Source: Sphingopyxis sp. H053 (GTDB lineage: Bacteria > Pseudomonadota > Alphaproteobacteria > Sphingomonadales > Sphingomonadaceae). Taken from it: a DNA stretch of 64,000 nucleotides. Location of the stretch: positions 62,001 to 126,000 of the forward strand of contig NZ_LNRU01000010.1 of NCBI RefSeq assembly GCF_001468225.1. Reading direction: 5' to 3'. Below, in pieces: positions 25,158 to 33,573 of this stretch; within the stretch, counting starts at the first letter, position 1; every line of letters starts with the position of its first letter. The notes beneath the pieces are model-generated. The model made no database searches, was not told the origin of the DNA, and worked only from the letters and a program-made list of their open reading frames with translations. Position numbers and translations under genes: made by a program.

Positions 25158-27251
25158 TTATTGCCGCTCGGCCTGAACCACCGTGTCCGACGCGCGCAAC
25201 GCCGACAGGATGCGCATTACATGCTGAACGTCTCGCACCTCGACGACGACGTCATAGGTGTGGAAACCACCCTCGCGGTTCGACAGGCGCAAATTGGTGA
25301 TGTTCGCCATATTGGCGGCGAGGATGCCCGACATTTCGGCGAGCGTGCCGGGCTCGTTCAAAATGACGATGCACAGCCGCGCATTGCCGCCCTCGCTGTC
25401 TTCCTGCCACCTGAGGTCGATCCAGTCGGCATCGATCCCGTCGGCAAGGCGGGGGCAGTCGATGACATGCACCTCGATCCCCTCGCCGGGCCGTGACAGG
25501 CCAACGATGCGGTCGCCCGGAACGGGGTGGCAGCAATCGGCAAGCTGATAGGCGACGCCCGGCGTCAGCCCGGCGATCGATACCGCCGCGCCCTGCACCA
25601 GCTTGCCCGGCTTGGTCTTCATCTCGGCGGTGATGCCCGGAACGAGCGCCTCGAGCAGCGCATTGTCGGTGATCCGCTGCTTGGCGATCGCGACATAGAG
25701 CGCGGTGTCGTCGTCGAGCTTCAGCCGCTCGCGCGCCGCGATCCGCGCCTTGTCGCCGACCTTGTTCGGCAGGCGGAGCGCGATTTCGTCATACATCTTG
25801 CGGCCGAGCGCCGCGAGTTCGACCTTTTCCTTTGACCGCACATGGCGGCGGATCGCCGCGCGCGCCTTGCCGGTGACCGCAAAGCCCAGCCACGCGGGTT
25901 GCGGCGTCTGCTTGTCGGAGGAGAGGATTTCGACCGTGTCGCCGTTGCTCAGCTGGGTGCGGAGCGGCACCAGCCTGCCGTTGACCTTGGCGCCGACGGT
26001 GCGGTCGCCGAGCCCGGTGTGAACGGCGTAAGCGAAATCGACCGGGGTCGCGCCCTTCGGCAACTGGTGTAAACTGCCCTTCGGGGTGAAGGCGAAGATG
26101 CGGTCCTGATACATCGCGATGCGCGTGTTTTCGAGGAACTCTTCGGGGTCGTGCGTCTGTTCGAGGATTTCGATCAGGTCGCGGATCCACCCCGCCTGAC
26201 CGTCGGGGGCGGTGCCGCCCTGTTTATACGCCCAATGCGCGGCGAAGCCGAATTCGGACTGCTGGTGCATGCCGAGGCTGCGAAGCTGGATTTCGATCCG
26301 CATATTCTGCTGGTGCATGATCGTCGTGTGCAGCGACTTGTAGCCGTTGCGCTTCGGCGTCGAGATATAATCCTTGAATCGGCCGGGCACCATTTTCCAC
26401 TTGCGGTGGAGAAGACCGAGCGCGGCGTAGCAATCGGCATCGGTCGGGGTGATGATGCGGAACGCGATGATGTCGGTGACCTGCTCGAAGCTGACGTGCC
26501 GCTCCTGCATCTTGCGCCAGATCGAATAGGGGTGCTTCTCGCGCCCCGACACATCGGCCTCGATGCCGTTCTTGGCGAGCAGCTCCTTGAACTCGCGGCT
26601 GATCGCCGTGACCTTGTCCTTGCCGCCCGCGGTCAGCTTGGCGAGGCGGCCGGTGATCGTCGCATAGGCTTCGGGCTCGAGCTCGCTGAACGCGAGCAGC
26701 TGCATCTCGCGCATATATTCGTACATCCCGATCCGCTCGGCGAGCGGGGCATAGATATCCATCGTCTCCTTGGCGATGCGGCGACGCTTCTCGGGATTCT
26801 TGATGAAATGCAGCGTCCGCATATTGTGCAGCCGGTCGGCAAGCTTGACCAGCAGCACGCGGATATCGTCCGACATGGCGAGCAGGAATTTGCGCAGATT
26901 TTCGGCGGCGCGCTCGTTTTCGGTCTGCGCCTCGATCTTGCTGAGCTTGGTGACGCCGTCGACGAGCCGGCCGACGTCGCTGCCGAACAGGCGTTCGATC
27001 TCTTCAGGGGTCGTCAGCGTATCTTCGAGCGTGTCGTGGAGCAGCGCGGTGACGATCGTCTCGGCGTCGAGATGGAGGTCGGTCAAAATCCCCGCAACCT
27101 CGACCGGATGGCTGAAATAGGGGTCGCCCGACGCGCGCTTCTGGCTGCCGTGCTTTTGCACGGTAAACACATAGGCGCGGTTCAGCAGCGCCTCGTCGAC
27201 GTCGGGATCATAAGCGCGCACGCGCTCGACAAGTTCATATTGCCTCAGCAT
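25158..27251 (-). CDS. rsh: Bifunctional (p)ppGpp synthetase/hydrolase (RelA/SpoT homologue)
   Basis: A 697-residue stringent-response enzyme. The hydrolase domain has HGSQKRASGDPYFSHP and HDTLEDT (HD at 72-73). The synthetase domain has RFKDYISTPKRNGYKSLHT and IEIQLRS. A TGS domain (FAFTPKGSLHQLPKGATPVD) and a C-terminal ACT domain follow, the full Rsh layout. Intact HD and synthetase motifs suggest both activities, as expected for a lone alphaproteobacterial Rsh. A longer frame runs to 27395, but MLRQYELVERV at 27251 is where the family starts. Confidence 0.95.
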   Translation of the reverse strand: MLRQYELVERVRAYDPDVDEALLNRAYVFTVQKHGSQKRASGDPYFSHPVEVAGILTDLHLDAETIVTALLHDTLEDTLTTPEEIERLFGSDVGRLVDGVTKLSKIEAQTENERAAENLRKFLLAMSDDIRVLLVKLADRLHNMRTLHFIKNPEKRRRIAKETMDIYAPLAERIGMYEYMREMQLLAFSELEPEAYATITGRLAKLTAGGKDKVTAISREFKELLAKNGIEADVSGREKHPYSIWRKMQERHVSFEQVTDIIAFRIITPTDADCYAALGLLHRKWKMVPGRFKDYISTPKRNGYKSLHTTIMHQQNMRIEIQLRSLGMHQQSEFGFAAHWAYKQGGTAPDGQAGWIRDLIEILEQTHDPEEFLENTRIAMYQDRIFAFTPKGSLHQLPKGATPVDFAYAVHTGLGDRTVGAKVNGRLVPLRTQLSNGDTVEILSSDKQTPQPAWLGFAVTGKARAAIRRHVRSKEKVELAALGRKMYDEIALRLPNKVGDKARIAARERLKLDDDTALYVAIAKQRITDNALLEALVPGITAEMKTKPGKLVQGAAVSIAGLTPGVAYQLADCCHPVPGDRIVGLSRPGEGIEVHVIDCPRLADGIDADWIDLRWQEDSEGGNARLCIVILNEPGTLAEMSGILAANMANITNLRLSNREGGFHTYDVVVEVRDVQHVMRILSALRASDTVVQAERQ

Positions 27252-27375
27252 CGCGTTCAATGTCGTTGATGTAGAGGCAATTGCAATGCGAAATTTGCTT
27301 GCGCCGAACCACCGGCGTTCCGCAACTTTGATAAAGGCGGTTGGAAGCATCGTTCGCCGAGGGCGGGACGCGCAA

Positions 27376-27423
27376 GAAAAACCGCCGCACTCCATCCGCG
27401 AAAGGAGAAGTGCAGCGGTTTTC
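27376..27423 (-). terminator. Rho-independent terminator of the CC_3452-type gene
   Basis: An inverted repeat GAAAAACCGCCGCACT / AGTGCAGCGGTTTTTC (one bulged base on each side) is followed on the minus strand by a run of T. It lies 20 bases after the stop of the gene ending at 27444. Confidence 0.8.
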
Positions 27424-27443
27424 GATATGGCCCGCGGGGCGGA

Positions 27444-27776
27444 TTATTTCACGGCGTTGCAGCGTGCGAGGTCGTTGGCGTCGAGCGCCTTGCCGCCTGC
27501 GGTGAAGCTCGTCACGGGACCGACAGCCTTCGCGAGCGCCGAGCACATGATCAGCGGGCGGCTCGTTCCCTGGCCGGCGATGCAGCTGGCGTCCTTGCAC
27601 GCCCAGACCACATCGCGCGCGACGAAGCGCGTCTGGGTAGCCGGGCTGGCGAGCTCGGCGTGATAATAGGTGCCGCCCGCGGCGGTCGCGGCCGACGCGA
27701 ATGCGAGCCCGCCGAACAGCGCGGCGCCTGCAATCGCGAAGTTATGGGTGCGGGGAGAAAGCGTGAATATGGGCAT
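27444..27776 (-). CDS. CC_3452-family secreted protein
   Basis: A 110-residue exported protein. A signal peptide (FAIAGAALFGGLAFASAATA) precedes a short domain with YYHAELASPA, VARDVVWACK, a Cys pair region and LARCNAVK at the end, the pattern of the CC_3452 family known from Caulobacter and sphingomonads. Four Cys residues probably form disulfides in the periplasm. The function of the family is not known to me. Start chosen at MPIFTLSP (27776) because AGGAGG lies 6 bases upstream. It is divergent from an HxlR regulator and shares a spacer with two dyads. Confidence 0.8.
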   Translation of the reverse strand: MPIFTLSPRTHNFAIAGAALFGGLAFASAATAAGGTYYHAELASPATQTRFVARDVVWACKDASCIAGQGTSRPLIMCSALAKAVGPVTSFTAGGKALDANDLARCNAVK

Positions 27777-27794
27777 CGGGACCTCCTGTTTTTG

Positions 27795-27847
27795 CGCAAC
27801 CAAAAGGTTGCGAAGCGCTACCTAGACTTTGAGTTGCGAAATGCAAC
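27795..27847. promoter_or_regulatory. Pair of GTTGC dyads, candidate HxlR operator
   Basis: Two perfect dyads with the same half-site lie in the divergent spacer: CGCAACC-AAAA-GGTTGCG at 27795-27812 and GTTGC-GAAAT-GCAAC at 27833-27847. Winged-helix HxlR dimers bind such palindromes, and the regulator gene starts 55 bases away. The pair may control both the regulator and the CC_3452-type gene. Confidence 0.55.
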
Positions 27848-27901
27848 GGAGGCCCTATATTTTTTTGACGGATATGCCGATTTTACGTTAGGGCTTGGGT
27901 C

Positions 27902-28423
27902 ATGGGAAAATTACGCGAACTGCTGAACGATATGGACGGGGGCAATTGCGCCCTGCCGCTGGCGCTGGAAGCGATGGGCGAGCGATGGTCGTTTATGATC
28001 CTTCGCGCGGCCTTCAACGGCGTCCATCATTTCGAGGAGTTCCAACAGGAACTGAACATCGCGCGCAACATCCTGTCGAACCGGCTGTCGCGGCTGGTCG
28101 ACCATGGGATCATGGCGCGCGAAGTGATGGCCGAGGACCGGCGCAAGGTTCAGTATCAACTGACCGAAAAGGGCATCGAACTGCTCCCCGCGATGATTGC
28201 GCTGCGCCAATGGGGTGAGAAATGGGGCGCGGGCGTGCCGTCGACCCCGGTGCTGGTCGATGCGCGCGACGAACAACCGATCGGCCCCGTCACGCTCACC
28301 GCGCACGACGGCCGGGTGATCGGGTACAAGGAATTGCTGTGGAAGCATCGCGCGGAACTGCAGCCGCTTGGTCAGGCCCGCGTGCGCAGCGACGGCGGAC
28401 TGGCGCCGGTAGCCGCCGAATGA
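27902..28423 (+). CDS. HxlR-family winged-helix transcriptional regulator
   Basis: A 173-residue DNA-binding protein. The N-terminal 110 residues show the HxlR pattern: CALPLALEAMGERWSFMILR, then HHFEEFQQELNIARNILSNR, the recognition helix, and the wing LTEKG. A Cys at 17, close to the position of the redox or aldehyde-sensing Cys of some members, is present. A C-terminal extension of about 60 residues is of no known type. It is divergent from the CC_3452-type gene; two palindromes between them are candidate binding sites. The ligand is unknown. Confidence 0.88.
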   Translation: MGKLRELLNDMDGGNCALPLALEAMGERWSFMILRAAFNGVHHFEEFQQELNIARNILSNRLSRLVDHGIMAREVMAEDRRKVQYQLTEKGIELLPAMIALRQWGEKWGAGVPSTPVLVDARDEQPIGPVTLTAHDGRVIGYKELLWKHRAELQPLGQARVRSDGGLAPVAAE

Positions 28424-28487
28424 TCGGCCGCGCCGGTTTCCGATATCGCCCGCGCGGCGACTGACCATCGCTATCGCACAGACTCCC

Positions 28488-29612
28488 ATGCCGCTTTTCC
28501 GACTGTCCTCGCCGGGCCCTTTCTTCGACAACAAGGTTCGGGCCTTCTGGAACCTGCAGATATTGGGCTGGGCCGCATGGCTCGGCCTGCGCGGGGTGTC
28601 GGGGCTTGCCAATGGCCAGGCCTTCACCTTCCTCATTCCCCAGACGATTTCGGCGATCACCGGCTTTTCGCTGACGCTGATCCTGTCGGCCTGTTACCGC
28701 GCGCTGATCAACCGCCGTCCGCTCTTGATGTGGGGCGTCAGTTTCGGGCTTGCGGGGATCGCGACCGCGCTCTGGGCCTTTATCGACGCGTGGGTCGCGC
28801 AGATCCAGAATCCGGCGAGCGACGCGGGCTTCACCAGCCTGCTCCTCGGCGCGATGTATATCGACGCGACATCGCTCGCGGCCTGGTCGGCGCTCTATTT
28901 CGCGATCAACTATTTCCTCCAGCTCGAGGAGCAGAATGACCGCGTCATCCGCCTCGAGGCGCAGGCGGCGTCGGCGCAGCTCGCGATGCTCCGTTACCAG
29001 CTCAACCCGCACTTCCTGTTCAACACGCTGAACAGCATTTCGACCCTCGTGCTGCTGAAACAGGCCGAGCCCGCCAACGCGATGCTGTCGCGCCTGTCGG
29101 CGTTCCTGCGCTACACGCTCGCGAACGAGCCGACCGCGCAAGTGACGCTGGCGCAGGAGATCGAGACGCTGAAACTCTACCTCGAAATCGAAAAAATGCG
29201 CTTCGAGGACCGGCTGCGCCCGCATTTCGCGATCGATCCGGCGGTCGCGCGGGCCCGATTGCCCTCGCTTCTGCTCCAGCCGCTCATCGAAAACGCGATC
29301 AAATATGCGGTGACGCCGCAGGAGGATGGCGCCGATATCACGCTGTCCGCACAGTTGGCCGGTCAAAATGTTCGGATTACCGTGTCCGACACCGGCGCGG
29401 GATTGTCAGCCGAGCGCACGGACCCCACCACAGGCATTGCAACGGAATCGACCGGTGTGGGTTTAGCCAATATCAGGGACCGGCTGGCGCAGGCTTTTGG
29501 CGACCAGCACCGGTTCGACGTCCATGTGGGCGCTGAGGGCGGCTTCACGGTGGTTATCGAGTTTCCGTTCCAGCCCGATGGGCAAATGACGATTGGAACC
29601 GAAAGAACATGA
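28488..29612 (+). CDS. LytS-type sensor histidine kinase
   Basis: A 374-residue kinase with about four membrane segments in the first 150 residues (for example FLIPQTISAITGFSLTLILS and WGVSFGLAGIATALWAFIDA), a short coiled linker, then the His_kinase domain with phosphoacceptor in LRYQLNPHFLFNTLNSI. An ATPase domain follows (LLLQPLIENAIKYAV, VSDTGAGL, GVGLANIRDRL). The stop overlaps the start of the LytTR response regulator as ATGA, so the two form a coupled two-component pair. The sensed signal is not evident from neighbours. Confidence 0.93.
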   Translation: MPLFRLSSPGPFFDNKVRAFWNLQILGWAAWLGLRGVSGLANGQAFTFLIPQTISAITGFSLTLILSACYRALINRRPLLMWGVSFGLAGIATALWAFIDAWVAQIQNPASDAGFTSLLLGAMYIDATSLAAWSALYFAINYFLQLEEQNDRVIRLEAQAASAQLAMLRYQLNPHFLFNTLNSISTLVLLKQAEPANAMLSRLSAFLRYTLANEPTAQVTLAQEIETLKLYLEIEKMRFEDRLRPHFAIDPAVARARLPSLLLQPLIENAIKYAVTPQEDGADITLSAQLAGQNVRITVSDTGAGLSAERTDPTTGIATESTGVGLANIRDRLAQAFGDQHRFDVHVGAEGGFTVVIEFPFQPDGQMTIGTERT

Positions 29613-30415
29613 CGATCAGAACCATCCTGGTGGATGATGAAAAATTGGCCACCCAAGGCCTGCAACTGCGGCTCGAACCGCACACGGACGTCGAAATCGT
29701 CGACACCGCGCAAAATGGCCGCGAAGCCATCAGAAAGATCAAGACCCACAAGCCCGACCTGGTTTTCCTCGACATCCAGATGCCGGGTTTCGACGGCTTT
29801 TCGGTGATCCAGGGGTTGATGGAGGTCGAACCGCCGCTCGTGGTGTTCGTCACCGCCTATTCGGATCACGCGATCCGCGCGTTCGAGGCGCAGGCGGTCG
29901 ATTATCTCGTCAAGCCGGTCGAGCCTGAACGGCTCGCCGATGCGCTCGACCGCGTCCGCCAGCGGCTCGCCGAAAAGCGCGGCGTCGCCGAAGTCGAGCG
30001 CCTCAAGACCGTGCTCGCCGAGGTCGCGCCCGAAGCGGTCGAGGATTATGACGCCGAGGTTGCCCCCGATACGCACGCCGCCGATCGCTATGAAAAGATG
30101 ATCAACATCAAGGATCGCGGCCAGATCTTCCGCGTCGACGTCGACAGCATCGAACGCATCGACGCCGCGGGCGACTATATGTGCATCTACACCGCCGACA
30201 ACAGCCTGATCCTGCGCGAAACGATGAAGGATCTGGAAAAGCGGCTCGACCCGCGCAATTTCCAGCGCGTGCATCGCTCGACGATCGTGAATCTGTCGCA
30301 GGTCAAGCAGGTCAAGCCGCACACCAATGGCGAATGCTTCCTCGTGCTCGGTTCGGGTGCGCAGGTGAAGGTCAGCCGCAGCTATCGCGACGTCGTCGCG
30401 CGGTTCGTGCACTAA
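29609..30415 (+). CDS. LytTR-family response regulator
   Basis: A 268-residue partner of the upstream kinase. The receiver domain has the acidic pair in ILVDDE, phosphoacceptor Asp-55 in LVFLDIQMPGFDG, and the Lys in YLVKPVEPERL. After a linker of about 50 residues, the LytTR DNA-binding domain starts near 160 (VDSIERIDAAGDYMCIYT, FQRVHRSTIVNLSQV). LytTR proteins bind repeated sites upstream of target genes; no matching target was picked out here. Confidence 0.93.
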   Translation: MTIRTILVDDEKLATQGLQLRLEPHTDVEIVDTAQNGREAIRKIKTHKPDLVFLDIQMPGFDGFSVIQGLMEVEPPLVVFVTAYSDHAIRAFEAQAVDYLVKPVEPERLADALDRVRQRLAEKRGVAEVERLKTVLAEVAPEAVEDYDAEVAPDTHAADRYEKMINIKDRGQIFRVDVDSIERIDAAGDYMCIYTADNSLILRETMKDLEKRLDPRNFQRVHRSTIVNLSQVKQVKPHTNGECFLVLGSGAQVKVSRSYRDVVARFVH

Positions 30416-30421
30416 ACAAAC

Positions 30422-30560
30422 CGTCGCCCCCGCGAAGGAGTGAAGGGTCGGGTTGTCCCCCGGACAACCCTTGGACATGCGGGGCATGTCCAACCCTTAA
30501 CTGGCCGCTGGCAGCCTAATGCTACGCCGATAGCGGCCCCCGCCTTCGCGGGGGCGACGG
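30422..30560. repeat. Palindromic repeat cluster between converging genes
   Basis: The outer pair CGTCGCCCCCGCGAAGG (30422-30438) and CCTTCGCGGGGGCGACGG (30543-30560) are inverted copies. Inside are two perfect hairpins back to back: GGGTTGTCC/GGACAACCC at 30450-30470 and TTGGACATGC/GCATGTCCAA at 30471-30493. The cluster lies between the ends of the LytTR and ribA genes and probably acts as a two-way terminator. It has the look of an interspersed repeat rather than a gene. Confidence 0.7.
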
Positions 30561-30580
30561 CTCAATATTGGATGCCGTTT

Positions 30581-31636
30581 TTAAAGCTGGTGCCCGGTGC
30601 GGTCGCGTTTCGTCGCGAGATATTGCTCGTTATATTTGTTCGTCGGCAACGCCAGGGGCAAGCGCTCGACCACCTCGACGCCCTCCTTATCGAGCCGCGC
30701 GACCTTTTCCGGATTGTTCGTCATCAGCCGGATGCGCGGGATATTGAGCAATTTGAGCATCCGCCCGGCAATCGCGAAATCGCGCGCCTCGACCGGGAAG
30801 CCGAGCCGCAGATTGGCGTCGACCGTGTCATAGCCCTGATCCTGCAGCGCATAGGCGCGCAGCTTGTTGACGAGGCCGATGCCGCGGCCTTCCTGCCTGA
30901 GGTAAAGCAGCACGCCCCACGGCGCGTCTGCCATCGCATGGAGCGCGGCATGGAGCTGCGGCCCGCAATCGCATTTGAGGCTGCCGAGGACGTCGCCGGT
31001 CAGGCATTCGCTGTGGAGGCGAACGACGGGCGGATTGCCGTCGCGCTTGCCGATGACGAGCGCGACATGATCCGACGCCTCTTCGGGAGAACGGAAAGCG
31101 ACGATCTCGGCGCTTTCGCTGGCTTCGACGGGAAGGCGCGCGCGTGCCGCGACCTGGAGGCGCGTGGGATCGAGCAGCGCTGCAACATCGTCGACGCTGC
31201 ACATGGTTTCGGCTTCTCCCGTAGCTTCGCGCACGAAGAAAGCGGGGAGCAGGCCGGCGTGCCGCGCCATCGTCATGGCGGCGGTCGCGGCCGCTTCGCC
31301 GCTGGTCGGGATGGTACGAAAGGGCCCCTTGAGCGGGTTCGCCAGATCGAGCGCCGGATCGGCGATGGCGAGGGCGGCCGTGACGGTATCGGCGGCGTTC
31401 GCCAGCCGGACCGGACCCGGCGTTGCGGCGACGCGCTGATTGGTGAGCTTGAGCGTGACCGCGCGTTCGCCCGAGAGCAACACGTCGTGGCTTCCAAACT
31501 CTGCAAGCGCATCATCGCGGGCGCTTTCGACCGCGAGCAGATCGAGCGCCCCGTCGGTGCCCTGCACACGAAACGGCCAGCCGCGCCGCAGCGCGTCGAT
31601 GGCGCGTGCCGCCCGTCGGGCGCCGATATGGCTCAA
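30581..31636 (-). CDS. ribA: GTP cyclohydrolase II
   Basis: A 351-residue enzyme for the first step of riboflavin synthesis. The C-terminal 200 residues hold the GTPCH-II domain: VRLHSECLTGDVLGSLKCDC with the three zinc Cys, LLYLRQEGRGIGLVNKLRAY, and the NNPEKV motif. The N-terminal 150 residues are a divergent domain without the RibB active-site motifs, as in several alphaproteobacterial RibA proteins. No ATG fits; I chose the TTG at 31636, which overlaps the upstream xthA stop as TTGA and gives MSHIGARRAARAIDALRRGW. The start is therefore inferred from the overlap. Confidence 0.88.
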   Translation of the reverse strand: MSHIGARRAARAIDALRRGWPFRVQGTDGALDLLAVESARDDALAEFGSHDVLLSGERAVTLKLTNQRVAATPGPVRLANAADTVTAALAIADPALDLANPLKGPFRTIPTSGEAAATAAMTMARHAGLLPAFFVREATGEAETMCSVDDVAALLDPTRLQVAARARLPVEASESAEIVAFRSPEEASDHVALVIGKRDGNPPVVRLHSECLTGDVLGSLKCDCGPQLHAALHAMADAPWGVLLYLRQEGRGIGLVNKLRAYALQDQGYDTVDANLRLGFPVEARDFAIAGRMLKLLNIPRIRLMTNNPEKVARLDKEGVEVVERLPLALPTNKYNEQYLATKRDRTGHQL

Positions 31637-32427
31637 AAATCGAACTCGGTGATCAGCGGGATATGGTCCGACGGGCGTTCCCAGCTGCGCGCGGGCTGGA
31701 CGATGCGGTGCGACACCGCCTTGGGCATCAGGTCGGGGGTCACCCACATATGGTCGAGGCGGCGGCCGCGGTTAGACGCTTCCCAATCCTTCGCGCGGTA
31801 GCTCCACCAGGTGTAGAGACGCTCCGGCGCCGGGATGAAGTGGCGCCCGAGGTCGACCCAGTTCGATGCCGCCTGCAGCCGTGCGAGCGTTTCGACCTCG
31901 ATCGGGGTGTGGCTGACGACATCGAGCAGCGCCTTGTGGTTCCACACATCGCTTTCGAGCGGTGCGACATTGAAATCGCCGGTCAGCACCGTCGGCGCAT
32001 CGACAAGGGCGCTCGACCATTCGGTCATGCGGCCGAAGAAATCGAGTTTCTGCCCGAATTTCGGATTGAGGGTGCGGTCGGGAATGTCGCCGCCCGCGGG
32101 AATATAGACATTGTCGAGCCGCACGCCCGACGGCAGCGTGACACCGACATGGCGCGCCTCGCCATTCGCTTGCCAGTCATATTTGCGTACGTCGGTCAGC
32201 GGCAGCTTGCTGACGATCGCGACGCCGTGGTGCATGCGCTGGCCGTGGGTGACGATATGCTCATAGCCCAACCGCTTGAACATGTCGGGCGGGAACAGCG
32301 TGCATTCGACCTTCGTCTCCTGCAAGCAGAGGACGTCAGGCGCTTCTTCGCGAAGGAATTTTTCGACGATGCCGATGCGGGCGCGGACGCTGTTGATGTT
32401 CCACGAAGCGATGCTGGTACGAGTCAT
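31633..32427 (-). CDS. xthA: Exodeoxyribonuclease III
   Basis: A 264-residue AP endonuclease/3'-5' exonuclease for base excision repair. The family motifs are complete: SWNINSVRARI at the start, CLQETKV with the metal-binding Glu, TGDFNVAP, and RRLDHMWVT with the final SDHIPL containing the catalytic Asp-His. The stop overlaps the TTG start proposed for ribA. Confidence 0.95.
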   Translation of the reverse strand: MTRTSIASWNINSVRARIGIVEKFLREEAPDVLCLQETKVECTLFPPDMFKRLGYEHIVTHGQRMHHGVAIVSKLPLTDVRKYDWQANGEARHVGVTLPSGVRLDNVYIPAGGDIPDRTLNPKFGQKLDFFGRMTEWSSALVDAPTVLTGDFNVAPLESDVWNHKALLDVVSHTPIEVETLARLQAASNWVDLGRHFIPAPERLYTWWSYRAKDWEASNRGRRLDHMWVTPDLMPKAVSHRIVQPARSWERPSDHIPLITEFDF

Positions 32428-32815
32428 GCGGTGGCTCTATCGGCGCGAGCGCGGGCGTGCAACGGCACGCGGAGAAATCTTGCCCGGCCTGCGGTGCGCG
32501 AGCACCGGACAAATTAAACCCCCGTCCCAGGGGCGGTGGAACGGGGGTTCAAGGTCAGCGTTCGTCACGCTCTTGAATGAAGGTGCCTGGCAGTCCGGGT
32601 GGGGCAACAGGGGGAAACCCAAATCCGGGGGCCGTGGTGGCGCCTTCGAGAGATGGAATAGCCGGTCTTCCCTGTCGCCAAGCTGAACGAAAATGAACGC
32701 CTTCGCGCCGTTTTTGCAGTTCGTCGATGCAGGGCGACGGTTGGTCCGGAAAACGGCGCCGAATCCATTCGGGGCTCCGGCGCCGCCTGAAGAGGTCGTC
32801 AAAAGAGCGGGTGTG
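32428..32815. other. Non-coding spacer, possible minus-strand small RNA ending in a hairpin
   Basis: No convincing protein is visible in this 388-base gap between lolA and xthA. On the minus strand a stable stem AACCCCCGT/ACGGGGGTT at 32517-32549 is followed by TTTAATTT, so it can end a transcript coming from higher coordinates. That may be the end of the lolA message, or of a separate small RNA of up to about 250 bases. The base order TGACCTTGAACC just before the stem recalls the 3' part of 6S RNA, but the match is too short to name it. Confidence 0.35.
32517..32549 (-). terminator. Hairpin terminator downstream of lolA
   Basis: A stem of AACCCCCGT pairing with ACGGGGGTT, followed on the minus strand by TTTAATTT. 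There is no T-run on the plus side, so it acts on minus-strand transcripts. Confidence 0.6.
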
Positions 32816-33466
32816 TCAGCCCGCGCGGCCGCGCTGCTTGGGACGCGGATCGGTCCATTTGAACGCCGAATCGGCGACCGCGACGTTGAATTTCTGGTTG
32901 GTGAGGTCGATCCGCGTCCGGTTGTTCTGCGAATCGAGCGCGACCCAGCCGCGAAGGCGGAGCCCCGCGGGCGCCGAGCCGTCGCGGACGAATACCATGG
33001 TAATCGTACCATATTCGGGGCGCTTGGGATCCTTGACCTCGACGCTCAGCACGTCGCCGCTGCCGGTGGGCAGGACCTTGGCATATTTGGTGAGATCGCG
33101 GTCGGGATCGAGCAGCGCGCCGAGCGGCGAATTCTTCACCGGCCAGCGCTGCACCTGCTTCACCTCATAGTCGATCATCGTCAGCGAACTGCCGTCGCCG
33201 ACGATCAGCAACGGCACGTCTTTCTGATACTGGAAGCGAATCTTGCCGGGCCGTTTCAAGGTCAGCTTGCCGCTCAGCCGTTGGCCGTTGCGATCGGTCT
33301 GCACGAAATCGGCGGTCATCGAGCTTGTCGACTTGAGATGCGACTGCACCGACGACAGCGCGCTCGCCGATTGGGCGATTGCGGGCGCGCCAATGGCGAG
33401 GCCGGCGGCGGCCAGTGGCGCGAGCGTCCAGGCAGCAACGCGGGTCATATTCGTCTTCAGGGTCAT
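32816..33466 (-). CDS. lolA: LolA-like outer-membrane lipoprotein carrier
   Basis: A 216-residue periplasmic protein. The signal peptide (TLAPLAAAGLAIGAPAIAQ) precedes a LolA fold: SVQSHLKSTSSMTADFVQTD, then LSGKLTLKRPGKIRFQY and a SLTMIDYEVKQVQRW strand. LolA moves lipoproteins from the inner membrane LolCDE complex to the outer membrane. A longer frame starts at 33487; Met at 33466 was preferred because of a weak GAGAG upstream and the fit to the signal peptide. It follows ftsK by 107 bases on the same strand. Confidence 0.85.
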   Translation of the reverse strand: MTLKTNMTRVAAWTLAPLAAAGLAIGAPAIAQSASALSSVQSHLKSTSSMTADFVQTDRNGQRLSGKLTLKRPGKIRFQYQKDVPLLIVGDGSSLTMIDYEVKQVQRWPVKNSPLGALLDPDRDLTKYAKVLPTGSGDVLSVEVKDPKRPEYGTITMVFVRDGSAPAGLRLRGWVALDSQNNRTRIDLTNQKFNVAVADSAFKWTDPRPKQRGRAG

Positions 33467-33573
33467 CTGGCTCTCATTTTCAAACATGGTGGCCGGTCAT
33501 CGCAGGCGGGCATTGAACCCGCGCTGAACCTCTCGTTAGACGCTGTTCAAGTCGTGAGGCCGTCAATGGTTCC

